Under the pieces are notes generated by a model. That model worked only from the letters and a program-made list of their open reading frames with translations. It was not told the DNA's origin and searched no databases. Below are positions 53,551 through 64,000 of a stretch of DNA of 64,000 nucleotides, one piece after another; positions within the stretch are counted from its first letter, which is position 1, and each line of letters opens with the position of its first letter. A program made the translations under genes and the position numbers. This DNA comes from Cutaneotrichosporon cavernicola (lineage: Eukaryota > Basidiomycota > Tremellomycetes > Trichosporonales > Trichosporonaceae). The stretch spans positions 1,054,001 through 1,118,000 of the forward strand of contig NC_083397.1 in NCBI RefSeq assembly GCF_030864355.1, given 5' to 3'.

Positions 53551-54210
53551 TTAAGCTGCGTTCGCCACCTTTGCCTGCAGCGGGCGGCGCTTTGGCGCGT
53601 GCTTGGCATGTTTGGCTGGATTGTCGACGCGCTTCACCCGGCGCTTCTTGGGAAGCGTCAGTTTCAGGACCTTGGGCTGGCACGAGGGAATGTCGCGAGG
53701 GTTGGCGTCGGCGTGGACGTATGTGTTGGTCTTGGTCATGGAGGTATGGATGTGGGTGGCGCCGGTGTTTCTGTCGACATGGGAGGTGCTGGAATCCACG
53801 TTATTGTCGGCGTTGACATTGGTCTTGGTCATGGTGTAGGGGCCGACGCTGGAGCCGTGACTAGCGCCGCTAGCGCTGCCATTGAGTCGGAGCGAGCTCG
53901 TCGTGGGGCGAGGAGGAGCGCGGTCACCCTTGCGCGGGCTACCGCGCACGAGGGCAAACGTCGGTACGTTGATTGCGCGGTAGAGGTCGCTGGTGGACGA
54001 TCGAGCCGGGGTAGAGAAATACGATCCGAGCGTAAAGGTGGGCGTGGCAGTTGCGCGGAGGGCAGGGATATCGTTGTCGCCAGCGTCAGTCTCTTCGTCA
54101 CTACTTGCGTCGGCGTCAAACACGTCGTGATCAGCGTTAGGTTCGTCGGTTGATCCGTGGACGCCGCAGTAGTCGTCCCACGAAACGAGCTTGAGGGTGG
54201 AGGAGGTCAT
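53551..54210 (-). CDS. small disordered protein of unknown function
   Basis: A single-exon frame of 219 residues from the ATG at 54210 (the frame is open further upstream but without an ATG). It begins MTSSTLKLVSWDDYCGVHG and has an acidic block (DADASSDEE), a short ordered-looking stretch TFTLGSYFSTPARS, a Thr/Asn/His-rich middle with the repeat MTKTN (twice) and a strongly basic C terminus (KLTLPKKRRVKRV and KHAPKRRPL), which could be a nuclear localisation signal. I recognise no family. The long open frame and the clean acidic-to-basic layout support a real gene, but it could be poorly conserved. Confidence 0.55.
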   Translation of the reverse strand: MTSSTLKLVSWDDYCGVHGSTDEPNADHDVFDADASSDEETDAGDNDIPALRATATPTFTLGSYFSTPARSSTSDLYRAINVPTFALVRGSPRKGDRAPPRPTTSSLRLNGSASGASHGSSVGPYTMTKTNVNADNNVDSSTSHVDRNTGATHIHTSMTKTNTYVHADANPRDIPSCQPKVLKLTLPKKRRVKRVDNPAKHAKHAPKRRPLQAKVANAA

Positions 54211-57175
54211 GGCGCGGAAAGGAGGGGAGGAGAATCGAGGAGGACGTGTGGAAGGTGTGGTAAGCAGGAGAGGGGGGGGAAATAGTCGTCGAAGGCGTGT
54301 ATGGATACGATACGGGGCAGTCGTAAAGCTCGTAATGGCGTGATGAGTGAGAGCTGCAGAACGACAGGCCGAGGCCAGCTCGAGCCAGGAGGCAGAGTCA
54401 AAAGAGAACGGACAGACGGCAGACGGCGGATGTTGTGGATCCAAAGAATAATTAAAAGTTTGGTATGTGCGCCCATTATTCTATGGGTATGTTTGGTGGT
54501 ATAGGTATGGTACTTGCGGCTCGTGCGTTTGTTTATATCTGCACGGATCCCTGTGCAGTCAAGTCTGGTCCATCCATGGCCCATTGTCCATGTCTTAACC
54601 CAATAACGCCACATACCGCTGCATACATCTGGATCGGTAGGATCTCGTGACTAGTGAATCAAGAGCTGCGTCTAGCTCGGACGATGGCGGCGAGACGGCT
54701 GTTGTCAAATGACGGGGTTGTGGATGTAGGATGGGGCCGTGTGGTGCTCCGCGCTAGAATGGAAGAGAGTTTACAGTAGGGATAAACACTGTGCTGATAC
54801 GTTTATGCCCCTGGGGTATGACAACATATTGGGTGTGTCACTCGGTGACGCGCAAGACCGAGCACAAAAAACAAAGCACAGAGCTCACAGCGCCCTTGCG
54901 TATTCATAATCGCTGATTGCTGAAACGCGCTCCCAACTCTAATGGCCACTTGAAGCATCAGTCCCAAAGTCGGGCTCAGTGGCATGATCCAAAGTAAGCA
55001 AGCTCAGCGCCACCCCGGATATCGGCACCGGTGCCTCTTGGCCTTGGGCCCAGAAAGCAGAGACCAGCCTCAGACGTCACAGAGTGGTGCATGGCAGCCA
55101 GTTGCTCTTCGAGTTGGACTGTGCCTCGCTGATCAGATCAGGGGGAAGACTTGGCAGCTGACCCAACCTCGTTTCAGCTTTTAGTTTGCTCCATTACTCA
55201 GTCACGCAAAACGACGTATCAAGGGTGGACGAGTGGATGTCCGTTCTGCTGATCTGCTGTTAACCGTGATCCGGGGCGGTGACTAGTTTATTTTCGTGCA
55301 TAAGTGTAGATAGTGAGCGAATGTGGATTGCCTGACAACCGGATGACACGTGTGTGCATGCTGAATGGGTGTCTGGCCTTGATCCTCGACAGGATCGACA
55401 TAGTTCCAGGTGTCCGCTCGGCCTGGCCATCTGGCCCTTACACATCCCTCGCACTAACTACCTACCTCCCTTACTTACCACGGTCAGCTGCTATTATTCC
55501 TGGCTACCATGGCTTTTAACCGCCCTGCAAAGTGGCGCATAGAGACCATGACACGGGCACAGGTTCATATGCTGAATGGGTCTCCGCAGCCCTCGGCCTC
55601 GGGGGAATCGGCTGCACCCCGAAGCCGTCACCTTCCTCTGGGCCCCCGACCCAATTCCCCCGCGGCTTCGTCCTCAACTGCCACCAAAATTGAACAGTGT
55701 GTCCGGCGCCGCTCTGACCCTGTGCCCTGTCCGGGTTGACCGCCCAGCCAATCGGTCTCTATCCCCGTGTCACCACCATGCGCATGCCGTCACGCCGAAT
55801 TCCAACCCCCGGTGCCCCGCCCGCACTGCATTTAAGCCTCGCTGACTGTCCGGACATGTTGCTGTGCCAAACGTTCGCAGTATGAGAATTAAATGACTTG
55901 GTGTGCTTTCATACTTGGATTGCTCTTCCTGGTCCTCTCTTGTTAATGGCAGCTGCGGTACGTATCCCGATGAGCTGGGACTTGGGGTGTCTCAGATCCA
56001 AGGCTCATTGGGTATGGCATGACGTGAGAAGTCTATTGAGATATGGAATTGTTGGAAGGTGGATTAGGACTTGGCTATTGGAAGGATTAAGACTGCCATG
56101 CATTCAGGGTAGATGTAAGGTGTTAGGCTACGTCAGGGTTTAGATGAGGGCGAATCACCATTACGGATTGACACTTGGTCACTACTCTCTGGTTCTCCTC
56201 TTCTGCCTCTTTCTGCTTTTAATGCTAACCTCTGGTCTTGTACCTTCACCAAGAACGGATTTTCCTTGTCTGGCAACTAAGAGTACCCAGCATTGGTGGT
56301 GATGTGGTGCCTCTCACATCTTTGATGCAGCCAATGTAGCCAATGTTAGCTACCACTTACCTACCACCCACACCTGCCACTGGTCACTTGCTTGCCTCTG
56401 ACCGTCTCCCGTTACACAACTACCTATCCTATCACGCAAAGCCTTCCTTACGCATCCATCCTTTCTTTTGCCTTGGTTGGTCACATTATCACACAGTCTC
56501 ATCTCTCTCTCATCTATTACTCTACATCTACTACTTTACTTTGCATTCGACAGTCAGCAACATCCCCCCTGTATCATAAACCACGTCGACACGCGTAGGT
56601 TCAATTCCTCGAATTCGGCCCAGTTACATATACCCTGGCTCTGTCCTTAACTGCTGCTACCACTGCAGACAAACTCGCCACGCAAGCCGCCACCGCAACA
56701 CAATCTTCCATCCCTCCCTCCCTCCCTCCCTCCCTCCTTGGCTCCATCCAAGCCTTCATCCCTCAAACGCCCCTGGGACCAGCCTCTTTCGTCCATCCTC
56801 CCATCGACATTCTTTCATCCACATCCTTGGATTCTTTTCAAACGCCCGTCCCATTCAATCCATCTATTCTCGCGCGGGCGTTGCCCCTCTCCTTGCGGTC
56901 GCAGGTCCATTTTCACAGCCGGCCACCTGCCATTGAGCGCTCCTTACCTTCGCGCGGTTAGCCATCACCGCCATCACGAAGCAACTCCCGCCCTCTTCCT
57001 CACAGAGGTTGACCTCCCGGCTCCAGTTTGCATGTCCGAAACACACGGTCGCTCTCTCATTCCCACCATATCCCACAATTGTCACCTTGTCGACACCCTT
57101 CCCTCACTCGCCTAGATCACGCCGGTACCGTTCGGCACTGCCAGTGTTGTTCGTCCAGGCCATTGCGCGCCGGAT
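54211..57175. other. 3 kb intergenic region upstream of the Mga2-like gene
   Basis: No supported gene. The right half, especially 56340-57170, is very pyrimidine-rich and includes a (TCCC)n run, so it probably holds a long promoter and leader with several short upstream ATGs for the Mga2-like gene. Confidence 0.45.
56711..56735. repeat. (TCCC)n simple repeat
   Basis: Six perfect TCCC units within a longer C/T-rich tract, about 440-465 bases before the Mga2-like ATG. Confidence 0.9.
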
Positions 57176-60100
57176 ATGGACTCGTCCTCGACCTCGTCAC
57201 CCTTCTCTACACGATCTACCATTCCATCGTCGCCAGAAAACAACAGCGGCGATAACGCACCAACAGGTCACAACGGCCTTCTCTTCCCCCATAACCCTGG
57301 CCAACTCATGCAAGGCATGCAGGCCATATTAAGCAACCTCACTGGAGCGTGAGTACGCTGCACGCCACCGCAACCACTCCGCGTCACCTCGTGCGGCGTG
57401 CGCGCGAAGTTGCGAAGCTGCATTCAAGGCCCCTGACGCTGACCCCCAGCTCATCGTATGGTTCTTTCGGCAACTTTGGCATCCGCCAGAACGCCAATGA
57501 GTCTAAGCCTGATGGCAAGCCTGCGACGCCGGGGCACGCAGGGCAGGTCGTAATCCCTGCGGCGTCATCCAGGCCATCGACTTCTGCAGCCCAGAGCGTC
57601 ACAGGATCCGGGCATGGAGGGTCACGAACAGAGCCTCCCAAGCGGATCTACACTGTCGATGGTCTCCAAATCTCGACGCCGTCACTCGATGACATTGCAG
57701 CAGGGTATTCTACGTGGGTGCTGACAAACGTGGCGCACGCTGACCTTTTGCAGCCGCCGCAACAAGATTCTGCTGCAGGGTGACCCGCAGGTGATCCACA
57801 AGCAGCGCGTCGAGACTGCGATCCGCGTCATCATTGACATGCTCCGCCAGATCCCCCCTTCGCCATCCGTCCCCAACCCTCACGCAACCCTTGCCACGCT
57901 CATCCCTCGTGACCCCACGGGCAATAGCCTCTACACGTTCGAAAGGTTGGCCAACTTCCGCGGCCTCCGATTACAAGCGGGTACGACGACTAAGACGAGC
58001 TCGAAGAAGCAGCTCGCACAAGGCGCGATCCCAATACAGCAGCTCGCATATGTCGAGACGGCTGTCTACATGAGCGGGGAGAACGGCAAGCGTGTTTACG
58101 CGTGCAAGCGCTGTCGCGCGCGCGAGGAGCGTCGGCGACAGAACAAGGACGCTGCCAGGAAGAAGCAGATTGTCCCGGACTCGGACGCTGTGGCTCCCAA
58201 CGCCCCACGGCCTTCCCTCCATCCACCAACCGAGGACTACATCACGGGGGAGAACGCGGTCCAATACGATCCCCACCGTATTGGGCAGGTGGTGGAGGAG
58301 CCGCCTTGGGACCCGACGATACCAGATTGGCGCCACGAGATCGTTTTGTTCAACTCGCCGCCTGACGTCGCTGTCAAAGACGGTTCGGCTTTCTGGCTCC
58401 CATTCCGCGTCATCTGCTACTGCAAGTGCCACGGCGAGAAGGTCGGCTTCCGGATCAAGTTCACTATTCGCACATTTGACGGGCGCATCATTGCCTCTGA
58501 GATGACTCATCCTATCAAGATTACCGACGACCACAAGACGGATGCCAAATCAAAACCTCGCGTGGACCGCTTCGCCGCAGCTGGCGGGCCTCAACCTACT
58601 CGCTCAAGAAAGGGCCGGATGAGCACTGCGTCGTCCCAGCGCGTCTCTCCTGCCCCGTCCGAGAGTGAGATGAGCGTCACCTCCGAGGTCGGCGCAGTGA
58701 CGCAGAAGCAGACGCCGCAGGCGCGCCAAGGAAAGCCCTACGAGCGCCCTCCGTCTCAGTCGCCGGCTGTGCAGACCTCTGCGCTGCCGTTCGACTTCTT
58801 GAACCAGGCTGAGAACCAACGCCCACGACTTTCCCGACAGGTATCATCCTCGTCATATGTTTCACAACCTGACATCACGAACTGGACGCCGGATGCCGTG
58901 CAGCAGTCGACGGTCAGCCCCGACGCCCTCCGTCGGCCCAACTTCGCGGGCATGACACCCATGACCAACATCAATACCATGTCGAACCCATCTTCGCATG
59001 CGCCGAGCCCTAATCCGGCTCTCAACGGGATAGGCGGTGGTCTTGGGGTCCACGGAATGGGCTCGAACGACATGTTCAACCACGACCTGAACGTGCCTCA
59101 CCAGGGCCTTGATCTCTCCGCGCTTGGCGCGGCGCAGAATCCACTGTTTGCAAACCAGCAGCAACCCGTACCTCAGCACGACGTTGACATGGCGAACGTA
59201 GCGACCGAGTTGGAGAACATGTTGATGTTTAGCGGTGGCTCCAGTCACGCGTCCGTCACATCGAGCAGCTACCGCGACGACCACTCTTCCGTCTTCTCCG
59301 GCTTCAATAACCAAGGGAGCATGTTCAGTGACAGCGGCCTCCCGCCCGAGAACACGTCGTTGGACGACATGATCGACTACTCTGGCGGCGAGAGCTCCAG
59401 CGCCATCAGTCCTATGCACGGCCTCAACCTCTCTCCTACTGTCGGCATGGGTAGCCTCGACCTTGGTCATTCACCTTTCCCTCAGACTGGATCGCTTCCG
59501 CGCGTCAACAACAACAACCCCAACGATCACGAGGCTCAGACCAGAGCTTTACTGGCTCTTCTCGCGCAACAGCAACATCAGCACCAAGTGCCGCAACAGC
59601 CTGTCCCCGTCGTGTCGCACGTAATCCCTGCAGAGGGAGACATGGCGGGTGGCACTCCAGTGGCGATTGCTGGGCGTTTGTTCCAGCCAGACACAGTCAT
59701 CGTCTTCGGTGGCAGACCCGCTATCACGACGTACGTCACCGACTCGTTCCTGCAGTGCACGCTCCCCCCGAGTCCGAGTCCTGGCGACGTAGAGGTGACT
59801 GTTCAAGGCCACATGAAGGACCCCACAGTTCCTGCAATGTTGTTCAGGTACACTGGCATGGACAAGGAAATGTAAGTACGCTGCCGGCGGGTTATTGCTG
59901 ACTTTGCAGGATGCGACTCATGCTCGAGGTGCGTCAGCGCCACGGTGCTGCGGATCCTGCAGTGCGGCTCGTTGATCACCTCGCTCGTTCCAATCAAAAC
60001 AGCGATATCAGTGATCGGTCAAGCATGAGCCCCGCAGGCAAGCAATCGCCTTTCGACGCTTTGGATGTGGTGCCCACGGACCAAGCTACGATTGGCAGTG

Positions 60101-61413
60101 ACGAAGAGGAGTCGAATGAGGCACCAACGTCACTGGCGGAACCAAAAGACCTCCAGACCACCCTTGTTACGTTCCTGGAGTCGTTTGGAACGTCTCTTGG
60201 GTCACTCCAGACGTCGGGTGTGGTCAACCTTCCCAACAAGCAAAGGCATACCTTGCTCCACCTCTCGACCGTCATGGGCTTCCCGCGCCTTCTGAAACGT
60301 CTTATTGTGGCTGGCGCAGAGTTGGACCTGCAGGACGTCAATGGGTTCACGCCGCTTGCGCTTGCAGCTCTGTGTGGCCAGACGGCGTGTGCCCGGATCC
60401 TCCTCGAATCTGGCGCAGCATACGATGTCCCCACCGTCTTTGGCGAGATGCCGCTCGACCTTGCCAAGGTAGACGACGAGAACGAGGTCGAGGGTCTCCT
60501 ACTCGCAGCAGTGTGGTCTACAAACCCCGACGCCCCCGTCATCGAGTCCGACTACGAGTTGTCTCCAGAGTCTGAGTCCGACCACAGCGAGATCGACAAC
60601 GACAACCCGAGCTCGTCCGAATCCGAGTCCGACGAGGAGGCTATTGAGCTGGAGAGCGTTTCCAACGCAAGCAGAGCCCTCCGCTCTCGGCGCTCGACTC
60701 GTCGCAAGGGCAAACAGCGCTCGCTTGATGCGCGTCGGGAGATTCCGCCCAACAGGTCGCGCCGTACGTCGCCTAACGAGTCGCCCAACAACTCGGCATT
60801 CCAATCGGTGCCTCGCGATGATCCTCCTCCGTACACGCCGCCTGAGGCTGGTTCCTGGATGTCTAGGACGCTGTCCAACATTTCGCACCCGATAAGCGAC
60901 ACAATAAACGGGGCTCTCCCCACATTCTTAGGCAATTGGGAGAAGCACCAGCAGGAACACCCCGGTACCAACTGGGTTGCCTTCCCTGCCCCATCGTGGG
61001 AAAGCTTACAGAAGCTTACGAGTCCGGAGGAGGTCAAGCTCTTCACCCAAGCTATGGCGGCGGCGGCGTTCAACGCTGTGGTGCAGTCTGGAGCGACGAC
61101 ATCGCATCTGCAGGACGCGACGACTGCGCCCTCTCCGGGCAAGGTCAAGCAGCGCCGCAAGCGCCGCGCGAGCGAGGACTCGAGGTCGTCAGGACAGCTG
61201 AGCAACAGCGTTGTCGAACAGGTCAAGCGTGAGTTGAAACGATATCAATGGGTCGAAGCTGACATTACAGAGGACCGCATGCTGTACCTGTTCTGGCTCC
61301 CTGTGCTGCTCTTCGTTGGATTCTGGCTGCTGGTGACGGCGCTGCCCATAGCCACCGGTTTCTGCTTGATATACGCCCGCCAGATTGGCCGTGCTATCAA
61401 GCAGCGCTTGTAA
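57176..61413 (+). CDS. Mga2/Spt23-type membrane-tethered transcription activator
   Basis: In yeasts this family sits in the ER membrane, senses lipid saturation, is released by proteasomal processing and activates fatty-acid desaturase genes. Exons 57176-57348, 57450-57704, 57754-59871 and 59910-61413 give 1349 residues. Order: disordered start; a conserved N-terminal block around VETAIRVIIDMLRQI and the cysteine-bearing YACKRCRAREERRR; VICYCKCHGEKVGFRIKFT; a Gln/Asn/Ser-rich linker; an IPT/TIG domain (about 765-830, HVIPAEGDMAGGTPVAI); ankyrin repeats (about 955-1040, TLLHLSTVMGFPRLLKRLI); an acidic stretch; and one or two closely spaced membrane helices near the end (about 1306-1338). This is the complete family layout. 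The long 5' region suggests elaborate regulation. Confidence 0.92.
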
Positions 61414-61841
61414 GCAGGCTGGAGCGTTGAGTGGAGACCGGGGGCGATTCTTGGGATCTGGAGTGAGGCGTGGTGAGAGAGTGACGTGAGGAGTGGTGAG
61501 AGAATGACGTGAGGAGTGATTGCTATGCTAAGACTGTGCCCATGTGCACTCGCAATTAATTTATGCACCACATCATACATTTGAGATGGTGCCGAACTGC
61601 GCTGCGGAGCGCAGAAGATGGTGTGGAAAACGTCCGAGTTTGTTTGGTGCCCCGCAGTTAGAGTTGTATGGTAGTATGGAGCCCAATACTTTGGTGATGA
61701 GGGTGACGATCTGTGACGAAACAGGGCACCATCCCCTCAGTGTCGCTGATCATTTCGGCCATTCCATCTCAACACCTTCCTCAATCTCTCCATCCCATCC
61801 TCGAATCTCCCTCCCTCCATCCCATCCCTATTCTCTTAAAC
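61414..61841. other. intergenic between Mga2-like and synaptojanin-like genes
   Basis: 428 bases, no gene. A direct repeat (GAGAGTGACGTGAGGAGTG and a near copy) lies at about 61475-61518. Confidence 0.4.
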
Positions 61842-64000
61842 ATGCCGGCGAGGCTATACCTCCGGCCTCAGCCGCGCGCCTTCTTCCTCCTCACCGACAC
61901 CCATGCTCTCGTGTTCCGTCAACCCGGCGCCGAGGAAAGCAAGGCGACACGATCTGTGGTTGTTGCCGAGTTCCTGCCTATCGACCAGGTAGACACCAAT
62001 GGACTCATCGCGGCGGGGCAGTATCGCTCTGTCGAGGGCGTCCTTGGCGTCACTAGTATACCGAGTGGTGGGTAGTGGTGTGGTCGCGTTGCGCACGCGT
62101 CCTCTAGGCGGCCTGCATTATCTCTCTACCTGTAGCTAACCGCAGACCGGTCCCCTGTTCCAGACGTCTTCCTCCTCCTTCTCACAGCGTCGACACCCCT
62201 TCAGCCTCTGATTCCAGGGTCGTCTCTGCGCCCGGCTCGCGTCGTGTCTGTCGAGTTCCACTCGCTGACGTCCAACTTCTGGGACCCGCCTGGGCTTGTG
62301 CCGAGCACGAGCACTTTTGACCCCATTGACGTCGAGGATGCCGAGTACTACCACCGAGAGACGCGCGTCAACAACATGAGCCTCGCACAGGCAGCGGGCG
62401 TCGAGGACCCGTGTAGCGGGATGCGCAAATATCTCGAGTCGGGCGGATTCTTCCACGCGGGCGCATGTCGATTTGACATCTCGAGGCATCTTGGGAGCCC
62501 GGGGACCAACCTCGTCGCCGACGAGGCTGGGCACGGCCGCAGTCCGCTCGAGGGCTGGGACGAGCGGTTCGTTTGGAACGCCCACCTACTACAGCCGCTG
62601 CTGGTGTTCCGGCAGAACCTGCCGGATGCTGTGCGCGACGAGCTCGACGCGCACGCCCTCCTGCTCCCAGTGATCCAGGGATATGTGGGCTCGGTCCCTT
62701 TGGGCCCGGCCTCCTGGTCGCCGCAGGAGGGCAAGCTGAGCGGACTGGCACTCATCTCGCGCCTGAGCTGCAAGCGCGCCGGCGCGCGTTTCCGTACCCG
62801 CGGCATCGATGATGACGGCAACGTCGCCAACTTTGTTGAGACCGAGGTGATCCTCAGCACGGGCGGGACGATCGTATCATACACTCAGATCCGCGGCAGC
62901 GTGCCGCTCTTCTGGCAACAGCCGCAGCAGGGTTTCGGGACGTTGCAGCAGAAGGTCGACATCACGCGGCCACCACAAGCGACCCAGCCCGCTTTCGACA
63001 AACACTTCCTCGATCTCCTCGACCATTATGGTGCTGTGCACGCAATGAACCTCCTGGGTCAGAAGGATGCCGAGTCGATGCTGTCCAATACCTACTCGGA
63101 TCGATTCCGCGCTCTCAAAGCGTCCCTCGCTGAAGACTCGGACGACACTACGGCGCGTCTCATGTACTCGCCGTACGACTTCCACTCGGCGGTGCGCATG
63201 GGTGGACACGAGGCGGTGCGTACCGACATGAACGCAATGGGCGACGTTGCCAACTCGGTCGAGGCGTTCGGGTACACTGCCGTCGATCTGGCCAACGGGG
63301 AGCCGATCGCGACGCAGCACGGCGTCTTCCGTACCAACTGCCTCGATTGCCTCGACCGCACCAACTATGTGCAGGAGGTGCTCAGTACGATTGCCCTGCG
63401 GAGATTTCTGAGCTCACAGGGGAGCGCGTTGCTCAACAGCCCCACGCTGTGGTCGGCGCACCGTGAGCTGTGGGCCGACAACGGTGACCGCCTGAGCAAG
63501 ACGTACGCGGGGACTGGTGCACTCAACACGAGCGCGACGCGCAGCGGGCGCAAGACATTTGCCGGGCTGCTCAGTGACGCGACCAAGAGCGTCGGGCGCG
63601 CGTACATCAACAACTTCCTCGACAAAGACAAGCAGGCCGCCATCGACCTCCTCCTCGGCCTAATGGCTGGGCAGCGTCCGGTCGTGCTCTTCGATCCTGT
63701 CAGCGACTCGGTACATAGTGCTCTCCTCGCGCGTCGCAACGAGTACTCGACTCCGCGCAACCTCAAGTTCTTCAGCGGCACCTGGAACGTCAACGGCAAG
63801 CTTCCCGATGACTCGCTCGACGGTTGGCTCTTCCCTGGTGACCTCAGGGCAGACATCTACGCGATCGCCTTCCAGGAGATCGTCGAGCTCACTCCTCAGC
63901 AGATCGTACAGCCTGACCCAGCCAAGAAGTGAGCTTAGTCGAAGTTTTCTACAGCTGACGGCAGGCGCGTGTGGGAGAACCAGATCATGGAGACGTTCTC
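61842..64000 (+). CDS. synaptojanin-like phosphoinositide phosphatase, truncated by the window
   Basis: A two-domain lipid phosphatase (Sac1 domain followed by inositol 5-phosphatase), related to yeast Inp51/52/53 and acting at the plasma membrane and endocytic sites. Exons 61842-62067, about 62146-63928 and 63965 onward; the end is outside the window. The Sac domain has the CX5R motif in TNCLDCLDRTN, so its phosphatase site is intact. The 5-phosphatase domain begins with FFSGTWNVNGK and FQEIVELTPQQIV. Two acceptors fit the first intron in the same frame: CTAACCGCAG ending at 62145 and TTCCAG ending at 62163; the second gives a tighter match to the Sac fold, the first fits the branch-point rule. 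Membrane signals are not seen. Confidence 0.9.

Noticed and set aside
56595..56615. B-box-like GGTTCAATTCC
   Set aside because: No acceptor, D arm or anticodon stem upstream; it lies in a C/T-rich leader.
1..64000. CRISPR arrays, rRNA genes, intact transposons or viral genes
   Set aside because: None seen; the only tandem repeats are simple-sequence runs and the small hairpin repeat at 37.9 kb.

Overview
The window looks like nuclear DNA of a basidiomycete yeast of the Tremellomycetes, most likely of the Trichosporonales type. This is inferred from GC- and C-ending codon choice, spliceosomal introns in nearly every gene, introns in all three tRNA genes, and the character of the conserved proteins. 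All coordinates and splice sites were read by eye. Exon joins were accepted only when reading frame, splice signals and family similarity agreed.

Layout: (1) 1-13.3 kb: an acetamidase-type amidase, an intron-containing tRNA-Asp, a DNA-repair alkyltransferase-like protein (ATL), a STYX-type pseudophosphatase, a disordered protein, and a secreted type-B carboxylesterase with a probable GPI signal. (2) 14.8-17.5 kb: two tiny cysteine-rich genes (family members 1 and 2) and the complex I subunit NDUFA12. (3) 17.7-32.6 kb: three microtubule genes, namely gamma-tubulin complex component 2, a kinesin-4-like motor and a second gamma-tubulin complex component of the GCP5/GCP6 kind. (4) 33.4-35.8 kb: a Ser-rich protein of unknown function. 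(5) 36.3-44.9 kb: nine more members of the cysteine-rich microprotein family, interleaved with a metallophosphoesterase and a tRNA-Ser, with a tRNA-Leu just beyond. (6) 47.4-64 kb: inositol-3-phosphate synthase (INO1), an FSH-type serine hydrolase, a CARM1-like arginine methyltransferase, a small disordered protein, an Mga2/Spt23-type membrane-tethered transcription factor, and a synaptojanin-like phosphoinositide phosphatase that runs off the end.

The outstanding feature is the microprotein family. Eleven loci encode about 42-73 residues each. Every one has a single phase-1 intron at the same place, every one has exactly twelve residues between its first two cysteines, and ten of eleven end in C-x-[YF]-C. 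I recognise no known family. Two copies look broken, one by an in-frame stop and one by a lost splice acceptor, so the family appears to be expanding and decaying. The CX12C...CXXC pattern suggests a small metal-binding fold, which is inference only.

A second window-wide feature is intron architecture: a CTRAY-like branch point lies only a few bases before the 3' AG in about nine of ten of the 60 introns modelled, and several introns are only about 27-35 bases long. The lipid-related genes INO1, the Mga2-type activator and synaptojanin lie within 17 kb of each other, but nothing shows that they are co-regulated.
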